DNA of 64,000 nucleotides, from contig JADANN010000468.1 in NCBI GenBank assembly GCA_018806985.1, positions 1,054,001 to 1,118,000 of the forward strand. The letters are read 5' to 3'. The number at the start of each line of letters is the position of its first letter. Position 1 is the first letter of the stretch. Both the position numbers and the translations under genes were made by a program. Shown here in pieces: positions 45,707 to 56,066 of the stretch. Under the pieces are notes generated by a model. It saw nothing but the letters and a program-made list of their open reading frames with translations, made no database searches and was not told where the DNA came from. This stretch comes from Angiostrongylus vasorum. Taxonomy: Eukaryota > Nematoda > Chromadorea > Rhabditida > Metastrongylidae.

Positions 45707-46598
45707 TTAACCAAACGTTGAAGACAAACGCAGTGATGATTGTAATAATTCAGTAGTTAAAAAAAATAAAGCGTTCGGCGTTTGTCGTCGATAATATTGA
45801 GACATTCTGTGGGCCTGGACTGGCTCTCTAATATGGATCATTGTTGAAAAGTTATCGTCAGTATCTTCAGTGTCAATCCTGGCAAAACGAAGACTACTGG
45901 AAACTTTCACATTGGAAGCGCTGAACTAGAAAAAACTGTTTCAAACACATTAAGGAAGCAATGTCTCTTAAAAACTCTCATGATGTCAGGCCTGGACAAG
46001 CAGACAACTGCTTAGGTCCGAGTTTGTGAAGCTTCACAGGTACGAAGTTCCAAAGGAAACTCATCAAAGAAGAACACGAGTAAAGAAGAGTACCTGGGAA
46101 TATCTCAAGCTGGTGCAACGTCAGGTAGAATAGCTACTTCATCGGGAAATGCGACGAGCGGATTATCTTCTATTTCTGCTCCGATTTTTTGACAACCCCA
46201 TCTATCCGTTTTCACATCTTCTCAGGAAGAATTAGATGGTAATGTAAGAGCGTTTATCTATTTATATAACTAGACGAGTCTTCTTCGCATGCTGTGCCAC
46301 TCCTAGCATTCCTACCAACCATTCATTTCATTTCACCTATCATCCACTGAGGTGGTTCCCATTAGTGTCTGAGGCTGCGGCTCACTTTTTTAATTCAATC
46401 TCTTGGTGTCATTTCGATTCTTCCGCTTTCTTAATTTGTTTCTACTGAGTCTAGAAAACAGGATAACATTGGATGATCCAAACTGCGAAGGCTGGCTTGA
46501 TGTCCAAAACACTGGTTCATCTTCGCAAGGCTTCGTCAACAAAGGCGTTGCATATTGCACAGATTTTTTTAACGCCGCCGAAATATAAGGCAATGTTT
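45707..46598. CDS. Coding-like locus, strand unresolved
   Basis: Plus reading: RSSKGNSSKKNTSKEEYLGI ... QAGATS, donor GTCAG|GTAGAA (about 46131). It joins in phase 1 to ENRITLDDPNCEGWLDVQNT at 46453-46588, after the TCTAG acceptor. An earlier frame GKTKTTGNFHIGSAELEKTV may belong to it. Minus reading: a 67-74 codon frame 45925-45707 after GTTTTTTCTAG (SSSLRFARIDTEDTDDNFST, HIREPVQAHRMSQYYRRQ) and, upstream, KIGAEIEDNPLVAFPDEVAI. Neither is recognised. The plus model has the better splice-phase support; the minus model has the better single exon. Confidence 0.35.
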
Positions 46599-46599
46599 G

Positions 46600-47760
46600 T
46601 GTATAAATGTAAGAACTGTTGCCTTACCAAACTAGGCAAGAAGGTCGAGGTGAGCAACTTGGTCAATAAGTTCTCAATGGCGCGAAGCCGGTCAACGCTA
46701 CTCGTTGTTTTGTGCCGAGGTCTTCTCAAATGGTCGTCCACGTTCACTGAACGTCCCATTTATAGGAAGGATGTGATAGTCTGATCTGTGCAATCAGTGA
46801 TCCATCCAAAATGAACTGTTCTCCTTTACACAAGGCATTGCTCACGGGTTGGGTTTTCCTCTGTTTGATTCGTGTTGGTACGTTTTTCCCTAATTCATTA
46901 AGCTGAGTAATCGTCGTCTCCTCCACAATGCCTTTCAAAAAAATGACAATGTGATCGGCAAAGAGAAGGTTGAAGAGCAGTCATCCGTCAATATTTGCCT
47001 CTTTTTCCTTCAAATCAAATCCACATCAATGCAGTCAGGCGGATATCAGTTTCGGCGATATTTTATCGCTTTAGCGTACTTCCCTACCAATTGAATTCCT
47101 GACTCACTTGTGAAAAAAAAATTATATCGTCGCTGTAGAGTGATTAGTGTAGTCATTAGGTGTTGTTATAAAGAACATGTCTATCCCCTGACCAGACGAA
47201 GCAGACTTTGCTCTCCATTACTGTCGAGCGACTATCGAGAACATTTGGAAGTGATCTTTGCAGCTAAATCCCTCGCAACCTCCTACTTGCTTTATGAATC
47301 TGACTTCGTTCAGTTTCTTTGAGTTGGATATGATGATGAAATTCATGAATACTTATTGAACGCCTTCAGTAAGCTGGTCACTCTGTAGCTGTGAATGTCA
47401 TAGAGCTTAGATCTGGTCAAAAGGATTGCTTGCAAAGTCATCTACTTGTTGGATATTCGTTCCATTTATAAATATGACATCATGTATGTTGCAATAAGAT
47501 TGTGTAAGTTGGTGGTTCGTAGCTCGTTGGAAATCAGCCAAAATATCGTTTAGCCCGGAAACTTTGCAAAGCTTCAAGCTTCTAATTGCAGTCTCTGGAA
47601 TCCAAGGAGTTTCTGTGGAAAGATCGTTGTTGGCTGTGTATGGTTGGCTGTTTAAACGGTGCTACTACTGTTTCGTAAAAGTCATCGAAATTTAGGCACT
47701 GAAATAGACTTGCATAGGATCTTTCAGGCATTACTTCGGTCCCTCAGTTGGATATTATAG
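46600..47760 (-). mobile_element. RTE LINE, decayed internal fragment
   Basis: On the minus strand: ETPWIPETAIRSLKLCKVSG corresponds to the SxVRxAIxxxKxGKAPGPD region of RTE RTs. A box LLFADHIVIFLKG has FADH in place of FADD. QLNELGKNVPTRIKQRK and KGEQFILDGS then parallel the RTE-A 13.8-kb copy. It is heavily frame-broken. Confidence 0.65.
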
Positions 47761-48540
47761 CCTGCCCCGTCCTTAACAATTAGAATAGAAAACGGAATGA
47801 ATATATTGTATACTTTTTGAAGCGAAATTTTTTAAAAATTGAACGAAGAAAACGGTGATTCGGGAAAAAATGGGACGAGACCGTTGTCGAATGACTCAGT
47901 TCTCTCTTAAACAAAAGTTAAGATCAATCTCCATATGAACGGTGAATGTTCACGCCCATTGAGAATCCTTCTTTCTGGTCAAGCAGTTTCCAGACACGAA
48001 ACGAGATGAAAGGGAAATCCACTCAAGATTGTCTACATCGTCGTGTTTAAGAATTCTAGATGACGCAAAAAATCAGCAGCGCCAACCGGCAGTCCATCTA
48101 CAAGAAACCAGGGTCATTTTGCTCTGAAACAGTAGAAGCCCACGTCGGCAACTATATCTCAGTCTTCTTGATGCATTTGATATACTAGCTATTTAATCGA
48201 TTCTTTAAAACAGCTCCGAAAATTCCTCGTTGTGATGTCGGCTCAACTGCAATAGTCGTTGAAGGGTCGTGAAAGTATGAGATGTCACTTTTTTCCATTT
48301 TAATCGATTCCACTCATGCCTTTCTTTCTGTTAGGTGGTTCGACAAGGCTATGCCAATTCATCAAAGTTTTTTCGGGTCATATTCCCAGTCGTAACGAGA
48401 TAGTCAGTGCCTGGCAGCTACTCTTTTGGTATCGTTTTTTATAATATTAAACACAGACAGGTCATATTGTACAAATTCTGACCAAAGAGGTAAAAAACCT
48501 TTGCCAGTTCTTGAAAAAAAAGAACACAAGAAGTATGATA
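47761..48540. other. No gene recognised
   Basis: Possibly the 5' part of the decayed minus-oriented LINE. No endonuclease motif could be read with confidence. Confidence 0.25.
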
Positions 48541-48544
48541 ATCA

Positions 48545-48665
48545 CAATGACGCCGAGCTAAGAACATAACTCACGTCCTCAATTGTGCTTCGAGCCCTCG
48601 ATTACTCTTTCTGGGTGCTCGCGTGCTATACACCACACCAACGGCGCCGTTGTTTTCCATTTCTT
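48545..48665 (-). mobile_element. Family C variant, tRNA-like head
   Basis: Minus strand: GCCGTTGGTGTGGTGTATAG ... CGAGGGCTCGAAGCACAATT. Only the head portion is seen. Confidence 0.5.
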
Positions 48666-48894
48666 TTAGCGACACTTTAACTCCAACTCTATCAAAGGTT
48701 AAGAAGTATAACGTTAATGACATAAAGGTTTGTTGGAGAATAGAATGTGTATCAGTGAATGTTCGAGCCATCTGTGGAAGTCAAAATGATGAGCGACTAA
48801 GAAAGCTGAGCAAGAAGGAGCGATCAGCTCGAACAGCTTATCAACGCCTTGGTGACTTCGCGAAAAAGACTGAGAACATACTGTATAGGATAAT

Positions 48895-49175
48895 AATAAA
48901 GGGTAAAGCTCTCGGTGCTGATTAACCTCTGAGGGATGCGCCGTGCATTCGACTTCATTAAGTATGGTTGGAGGTGACTGAATGCAAATCTGGCCTTTAC
49001 AATGACTCGCGGTGGCCTATCGATGTATCGAGTCATTGCTGCTATCCTCCCAAATAAGTATGGTACGAATTTGCCGACCCCGGAGGGATGGAGGGCTTGG
49101 TGGACCATAGGCCCGGGAATCGATTTCACGTGTGTGTCGCGGTGGCACCTCCAACCACTGCGCCACACGCACCGT
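48895..49175 (-). mobile_element. SINE-A copy
   Basis: AAAGGGTAAAGCTCTCGGTG to CCACTGCGCCACACGCACCG, full length. Confidence 0.9.
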
Positions 49176-49755
49176 TTACCACCATACTGCAATATGTCCA
49201 GCAATTCGTCACCACGGTTCTGCTTACCTTATCTCCCTCATTTCGTCACTTTAAGAAGACAACAGTTCGGTCAGCGTTGTTAAACACGTTTTCGAGAAAA
49301 CAATGACAGTAGTGTTCCGTTTCACGAAAGAATATCAAGGATTAGAAACTTTGCTGTAAAAAGAAAAAAGGACAGTGTAACAATGAAAAATATTATGGCG
49401 CAGAAGTATTGCGTTTTAATGAAAATGCGTCTACTCGGTTCGTGTTGTCAACTGAGCTGTCAAAGACACGATAGAAAATATAGTAAGCCGAAGAGAGAAG
49501 TTTATGAATTCTCTTAATAGAATATTATTGATGACTTTTACATTCTTCAAGCGAGCGCACCCATTGGAGAATATGAGCACGTGTCTGGAATGAATGTAGA
49601 TTTCACAGTTCACCGACTTGTGTTCCAATCACTCGCTGATGAGTAGGTAATGTCAGATTGTTCCTTGCATCCGTAACGTACGCAAGGAATCATTTTTTGA
49701 CAATTTTCGTTCTATGATTCTTATGGACGGCAGACGATTTTTCTATCAATTTAGG
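49176..49755. other. No gene recognised
   Basis: Includes GTAACGTACGCAAGGAATCA, part of a short inverted duplication with TGTTCCTTGCATCCGTAACG (49648-49692). Otherwise nothing supported. Confidence 0.3.
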
Positions 49756-49756
49756 A

Positions 49757-50045
49757 TGTAAAAGGATGAAGGATAATGCGTTCGATTGTGATCAATTCTT
49801 GACGGATGCACCATGCATTTGAGTTTTTTCAAGTACCATTGGAGGCGATTTAATGCATATCTGGCCTATACAGTGAATTGCGGTGGCCTAGCGATGTGTC
49901 AGGTATGCGCTGCTATGCTCCCAGACAAGCCTGGTACCAATTTGCTGACCTCGGAGGGATGGAAGGCTTGGTGACCCTGGGACACTGGGATCGATCCATG
50001 TGCATTATAGGGCGCCTCTAACCATTGCGCGGTACACGCACTCCT
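49757..50045 (-). mobile_element. SINE-A copy
   Basis: TAAAAGGATGAAGGATAATG to CCATTGCGCGGTACACGCAC. A diverged full-length copy. Confidence 0.85.
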
Positions 50046-50154
50046 CATAATTATTGTGGAAACAATAATAAAACGAAGAATGCTACTCTCCTCGTGATTT
50101 CTATTACTAAACTTTGCAATTTATGACTTTGTAACTTAACTATGACTAACTTTG

Positions 50155-50462
50155 CAATGACCCGTTACCACATCCATTGTGCGGATCCCAGCATGTTTCG
50201 CATTCGATTCGTTTTCCTCTCATTCATCGTCCACAAAGACCTTCGAAAATTTCTCGGTTGTTTCAGCTGCTGATGAGGATTTTGTCTTTTTTCGTGAATA
50301 TCGTAGAATGTTAGTCAAGTCGATTGTCTTTGCAGTCTCGAAGATAGCCAAGCTAAGGAATTCCCATCTGGATCAGAGGAGAATGTTAGGAAGGAGTCGA
50401 ACCAAATTGTTTCCTCATGGATTGCATCACTATCCACTACGTTACCTCCTCTAGCCCTTGAA
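50155..50462 (-). mobile_element. SINE-D copy, full length
   Basis: The body starts CCACATCCATTGTGCGGATC. On the minus strand the head reads GGTAACGTAGTGGATAGTGA (A box), then GGTTCGACTCC (B box, complement at 50392-50402). Best head in the family. Confidence 0.75.
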
Positions 50463-50813
50463 TTTTATAATTTCTTTAAAACTTATATATCGTTATAACA
50501 TGATAGTAAATGTAAATAAAAATAAGGCAGAAATGGCAACAGGTCTGACAAATATTGTTATACAGCCGTACTATTCTAAGCTTTCGGTGGTTCATAAAGG
50601 CTAGAAAAAGCCCATAACCAGTCACTGATCTGGTGTTGTCGCTTCAGAATCTTAAAGAATTATGAGCCTAAAAAACAATTTCTTAAAAAAGTTTAAGTAA
50701 ATCGCTATTATTTCAGATATTTTTCTGACACAATCAATATCTTTTTCAAATTTTTTCAGTTTCTAGGAACAAATTAAATCTTCGGAAAGTTAGACATAAA
50801 CCTCTAAAACGTT

Positions 50814-51083
50814 ATGTAAAGCTCTCTGCGTTGATCAATGCCTGAAGGATTCGCCATGCATTCGACTTTATTAAGCATCGTTTGGAGGTGATTGAATGCA
50901 TATCTGGCCTTTACAATGACTCGCGGTAGCCTAGCGATGTATCGAGCCAGCGCTGCTATCCTCCCAGACAAGTCTGGTACCAACTTGCCGACCTCGGAGG
51001 GATTGAAAGCTTGGTGCGCCACGGGGATCGATCCCATATATGTGTTGAAGGGCGCCTGCGACCACTGCGCCACACGCGCGCTT
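50814..51083 (-). mobile_element. SINE-A copy
   Basis: GTAAAGCTCTCTGCGTTGAT to CCACTGCGCCACACGCGCGC. Confidence 0.9.
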
Positions 51084-51179
51084 CGGAAAGTTGGACATAG
51101 TGCTAATAATTAAATTTGGGATGCATAATGTACAAAGAATAAACAAATTTTAGCTGCTGTGACACCACAGGTGTTCTTA

Positions 51180-51265
51180 TAATCACTATAATTGCAGAAA
51201 TTACTACTAATATTATCGTTATAACCACTATTATTGTTATTGTTACCATTGTTATTTTTTCTATA
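51180..51265. repeat. Degenerate ATT/GTT trinucleotide tract
   Basis: Imperfect runs of ATT, GTT and ACT triplets (ACTATTATTGTTATTGTTAC). Simple-sequence DNA. Confidence 0.7.
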
Positions 51266-51459
51266 TAGGTCCATTCGCATTATGCGGAAAGCTAAAAAAT
51301 ACTTCAACAAATGACATGGAAAGTGCTTATCTTTCTAAATATGACCCCCGAATGCCAAAACGCCACACTACAACGCTGTTACGCCCTGGTTCGACCTCTG
51401 CTCAGACAAAAATTAACTTTATGATCGATAGAAGCGTATTCTAGATTACAGCATATTCA

Positions 51460-51730
51460 TGTTACTCCCATCTATCAAAAAAGATCGTTTTTCTCGCTCA
51501 GAAGGCAGAAATATCGTAACATTCGCCGATATCCAATCTGTTGTCGCCACCGCTCGACATTCCAGCCGATGTTTTAAGAGCGACGGACGGCCAGTTGGTG
51601 ACGTTACCGTTAGTGTTTGCTGGCAGTGTCGCTGCAGAATCCTCCTATGTGGATTACTTTCGCAGCGTTTTAAAGTGACCTTCGATGACACCCCTTCGAT
51701 ATATAATGCCTGTTTGGTAACATAAACCAC
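51460..51730. CDS. Coding-like island, possible terminal exon
   Basis: The plus-strand frame SPPLDIPADVLRATDGQLVT, then LPLVFAGSVAAESSYVDYFR, runs to a TGA near 51676, after a possible CATTCCAG acceptor. A longer plus frame (88 codons) and a minus frame (94 codons) overlap it. The island is more GC-rich than its surroundings. No family recognised. Confidence 0.3.
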
Positions 51731-52475
51731 TTCTGTAGTCCTTACCTAGAGAGAGCTCAGGTTCTTTCCATCATCTCCACAGTCTTTTTCATGTCTTCTG
51801 TCCTCAGTAGCGTTCACATATGCCCGAACTATGCTTTATTAATAATATTATCTTAACAAAATCAAAGTAGTTCACTTGGCTATTTCTCATCTGATGCTTC
51901 CACGATAAGACTAGTTTTTCGATAGCTGACAATAATTTCTCGATCGCTAGAGTATTCTACAAGTTCATAACTTCATAACATGGAAGGGACTTTTTTTCTA
52001 TCTCATGAATCCTGCACATAATTTTTTATACGGGTGTCCTTTTATGTTTAAAATCAGGATTGCCAAAAAACTGAAGATAAGGCAAAAATCTTTTAAAATT
52101 TTCAACCGAAGACGGCACCTACAGACATCAGCAATGGACTGCGAAACATCACCCTGTTCTAATAGAAGAAATTGTCTTTGTCATTTGCTTTAGTGTTTGA
52201 AATTTGAGCCTTGAAGGAAGAAAAAAAGTAGAAGAAACATATGTCACGGGCTTTGGAAAACTAGTGCCTCATCTAGAGCTTTTATCCTTTAGGCAAAAAT
52301 TTGCGGATTGTAATATTTTTAAATCCAACTGATGAACTTCACTATGAGCTGTAATATGTTGATTTAAAGCTGTTGAACACTGCAATGACACTATATGACT
52401 TCTATGTAAGTCACGTCGAGTAAGGATTTGTGATAGGACTTCATCACCAGTAGGCTTAATGACTTAATAAATGGA
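51731..52475. other. No gene recognised
   Basis: AT-rich sequence; nothing supported. Confidence 0.3.
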
Positions 52476-52479
52476 TTAG

Positions 52480-53450
52480 TAACAAACCTTACAACACCTG
52501 GTACTGAGGGGATTTAATAGTCCTTTGAGGACAGTGGCTCAACTTTTCACATATTACCTGTCAGATTGCAAGATTCCCAACCAGTGGAAGACCATCACGA
52601 TCACATTGTTGAACTAGGACAGAGGTAATCAGGACAACGGGTAAGTATTATAGTACACTCTGCTTAGTGTCTGGTCTTCTAAAAACTCTTCACCCGCGTC
52701 CTCTTCGACCGGATTAACAGAACACTAAACAAAACTGAACAAAGAACAGCCATGTGAGAAAGCAGAGCTTCACAAGCGATTCATCATCACAAGGGACACT
52801 CTCAGGACAACCATTATCTCAATGCCGAGGCTAAACGACAGTCGGTTTGAAAAATATTGTTTCGCTATTCGTTATGTGCTGGCTAATTCAATATCAGTTG
52901 CTGTAAGTTGGATTACCCGTTGAAAAACGAGTTATTATCAACAGATAGTCGTTATCAACAACAACTGTACTGTACAAAAGAGCGCTGCCAGTTGAGGTTG
53001 CCTCATTCGAGCAGTGCCCCACCGAAAAAGTTCTGACTTGGTACGACAACAATATCACTATATCGAGAACACGAACGACTGTGGACATTGACTGGGATCA
53101 TCGGCACTGAGAACGACAAAAACGTAACTTCGTGTTAAGCGATAGCCGAAGAAAGCTGTTTAGGAATCTCATGTTAGCTTAATAATTGGAAAGTCGTGCT
53201 AAACAGGATTGACGTAACGTGGACGAGGAACAGTCATGTGAGCAAGAGGAGTTTCGCCAATGATTCAATATGATAAACTACATCCGCACTTAAGCTTTAG
53301 CTCACTCCTTTAGACCTAAAAGAAGTTGAATCAGAAGCGGTCATGAAAGCTCTATACTACAAAATCCAGGACTTGAACATTAGTTTTTCAACCGTTCTCT
53401 ATGCGATAGAAAGGTATTTTCATGAAATTTTCGGTAAAACACTGCCGCTG
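52480..53450 (+). mobile_element. RTE-B LINE, decayed RT fragment
   Basis: Traces in changing frames: FTYYLSDCKIPNQWK-like before 52590, NYRP- and LKTLHPRPLRPD-like blocks (FTRVLFDRINRTLNKTEQ) near 52680-52745, and LKEVESEAVMKALYYKIQDL near 53320. The last corresponds to the DLKKAFDSVEIEAV segment of the 36.2-39.0 kb copy. A family E terminal scrap (CAATGCCGAGGCTAAACGAC) is inserted at about 52820. Confidence 0.6.
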
Positions 53451-53533
53451 CTTCTTTTCGACCTAGTAATTGTTACGACTTGGCGTCAATTTGATCTGCC
53501 AAACTTATTTGACTGATTAATGTTCACGCTGAC

Positions 53534-53828
53534 TGGGCGCGTGTGGCTTAGTGGTCGGAGGCGCCCCTGCAATACAGGTAGGATCGATTCCTGCGTGCAT
53601 GGCCCATCAAGCCTTCCATCCCTCCGGCGTCGGCACATTGGTACCAGACTTCTATGGGAGTGGGAGAATAGCAGCACTGACTGACTCGATACATCGGTAG
53701 GCCACCACGAGTTATTGTGAACGCCAGGTATGCATCCAGTCACCTCCAACAATGCTTAGTGAAGTCAAATGCATGGCGCATCCCTCAGGGGATTGATCAA
53801 CGCCGAGAGCTTTATCCTTTTTATACAC
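53534..53828 (+). mobile_element. SINE-A copy
   Basis: GGGCGCGTGTGGCTTAGTGG head, then GGATCGATTCCTGCG. Tail GAGCTTTATCCTTTTTATAC. A classic A/B-box pair. Confidence 0.92.
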
Positions 53829-54264
53829 ACTGATTACCACTTCCTTAAATGTTAATAAACATGGAATTACTAAATAAAAAGGAGATTAATAACAAGCACT
53901 GTTTGATTGTAACGGACGATTTTCAGTTTAATAATATCCATATCTGAATCAAATAGGGTGAACTACGAATTATTTCCTCCCACTGACGCCGCACGACATC
54001 TCATAAATTAACTCGAATCGCTTCAGCAGCTGAACAGAATGGTAGAAGAAAAAAAAACTTTATTTATGTCTAACTGACGTTGTGCTTGATGACGTCACAG
54101 GCGTCGATCGATACGACCTCAACATCTGATATTCACGGAATTTTTTTAGCTTCATATCAATGTTATCGCTAATACGTTCACTAAAGTTCTCATTTAACAG
54201 TAGTAATAATGGTAGTAATATTAATGGTAAAAGTAGTGATAATAACAGTGATAATTTCGTCACT
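53829..54264. other. No gene recognised
   Basis: AT-rich, with a TAATAATGGTAGTAATATTA-type simple run at 54200-54250. Confidence 0.35.
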
Positions 54265-54267
54265 AGA

Positions 54268-54425
54268 CCCGGGACAGACTTTGACCAGCCTGACCTCAGG
54301 ATCCCAGGGAACCACAATGACTCAACCGACAAGTCTCCAAAAAAAGAAAAAAAAAGTGGTGATTGTGCTGGCGCCCGCACAACTCGTGAAGACGGTCCGT
54401 CGAAGTATCCAAGTACCCAAGTAAT
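54268..54425 (+). mobile_element. SINE-B 3' half
   Basis: GGGACAGACTTTGACCAGCC, then GGATCCCAGGGAACCACAAT. Tail module GCCCGCACAACTCGTGAAGA, then CCAAGTACCCAAGTAA. Its last 60 bases are close to the RTE-A 3' end. Confidence 0.8.
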
Positions 54426-54534
54426 TTCGTCAGTAAACAAGTTTTGCAAAACAAACATCTTCATGCTCTAATTTTTATTTTCTGCTTACTCCCTTTTCTT
54501 TCATTGCACTGTACGCTATAAAATGCAACCTCAG

Positions 54535-54830
54535 AGATGCTGAGACATGAGCAGAACTCAGAAGCTCAGTTGGGCATTGAACCCTCGATTGCCCTAAGCA
54601 AAGGCTCACGTGCTATCCACCACACCAACCGAGGCGTTTGCTCTGTTTTTTCACAGCTGTGTTTTTACTTTTTCATCATTCTCGTCGGGGAATTGACTGC
54701 TGATAGCATTGAAGGAGGGAAAAAAACTGACTGAGGTAATGGTGAAGCAAGGGACCTCGGCCAGCGTGGCGGACAGCACTTGAACCCTTGGGAAAAACAA
54801 TTGCGGGTTCGGAGCCTTGTTATATTTTTT
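54535..54830. mobile_element. Family C variant pair, heads facing
   Basis: A minus-oriented head (GCATTGAACCCTCGATTGCC ... CACGTGCTATCCACCACACC) is followed by a plus-oriented head (GGCCAGCGTGGCGGACAGCA ... GCGGGTTCGGAGCC). Confidence 0.6.
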
Positions 54831-55126
54831 TATTGCCAAATAGATAGATAATAGGTTTCTTTACGTAAAAGAGTCGAGATTTGACAAAAAATATTCATGA
54901 ACTCACGTCATTCTTTGTGAAGGATTCGACGTCATTGCAACTTCATTTAGGATAACCCCATAAGAACGAAATGGATATCCCTTCATCTATTACGGTCTTT
55001 AAAGGTTCACAATCGAGCAAATTTACGATATTGACTTCCTTGACAATGAAAAAAAGTGTTATCCCACTATAAAACAGGAGTGTTTCTCTCCCATATCATC
55101 AATTTTGACAATGACTTGTAATGCGT

Positions 55127-55930
55127 CGTTTTCTTGTTCAGCAATCGCGAGGTTGTTAAACAGCATACATTTACTTCCATAGAAAAACACAATACAATAC
55201 AACAGTAGCTGGCGTTTCGGCAGTATCGTCTTCTTCAGAACCTGGAAGGGTAGACTGATATACAATTTACTAGGCCAAACCCTTCAATAACGCCTACAAA
55301 AGGACGAAAAACTCTATGGTAATTACATGGTCAACAGCTTCTCGAAAAAACACCGCTTTTTTTACGTGCCTTCCAATGAGGAAGATTAGAACAGCTGATT
55401 ATAGTCGCATAAGGTTGATGACTGCACCATCCCACATCAGAAATTGATGCGAACATACGGGGTCAGGTCGCGTATGACCTCTGGGCATTCCTTCCTGCTA
55501 TTCATTGTAGGGTTTTTGGCATTTATCCAAAAAAGCCTCAAGAGGTTTTGCGCTGGTGTTCTAGTCTCCTGCGCAAGGATATTGACTTTTACTTCAAAAT
55601 CGTCCCGCTGTGCTTTTGTATCCTATGCGTGCCTAGTGGGGTACTTTGTCTTAGTTTTCGTTTGCCATCTAGGTGTTCTTTTTCGGTGAGTTTTTCGAGA
55701 AGCTGTTGACCATGTAATTACCATAGAGTTTTTCGTCCTTTTGTAGGCGTTATTGAAGGGTTTGGCCTAGTAAATTGTATATCAGTCTACCCTTCCAGGT
55801 TCTGAAGAAGACGATACTGCCGAAACGCCAGCTACTGTTGTATTGTATTGTGTGTTTTCTATGGAAGTAAATGTATGCTGTTTAACAACCTCGCGATTGC
55901 TGAACAAGAAAACGACGCATTCGTAGTCCA
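55127..55930. repeat. Family E long foldback, ~235-bp arms
   Basis: The left arm 55127-55360 (from ATGCGTCGTTTTCTTGTTCA) is almost the exact reverse complement of the right arm 55688-55923 (ending AACAAGAAAACGACGCATTC). The arms contain an inverted pair of cores at 55208-55242 (minus) and 55798-55833 (plus). The loop 55361-55687 is related to the loop at 27085-27400. The right flank AATGCCGAGGTTAATAGAAA is the family terminal module. Confidence 0.9.
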
Positions 55931-56066
55931 ATGCCGAGGTTAATAGAAAGTCGATCCTGGGAATGAGTTGTAATTCATTTCTGCTTATGACTGCACTTTT
56001 TAATAGTTTCCAGAAATGCTCATGTTCCAGACATTCCCATCTCTTCCACTCATCAGTTTTTTGTAC

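Noticed and set aside
48824..49204. Minus-strand open frame of 126 codons, one of the longest in the window
   Set aside because: It is read almost entirely from a SINE-A copy. The same peptide pattern (GKLVPDLSGRIAALARYI) recurs in every copy, as expected for a young repeat rather than a gene.
51180..51265. CRISPR-like or satellite array
   Set aside because: Only imperfect trinucleotide simple sequence. No spaced repeats, and the genome is eukaryotic.
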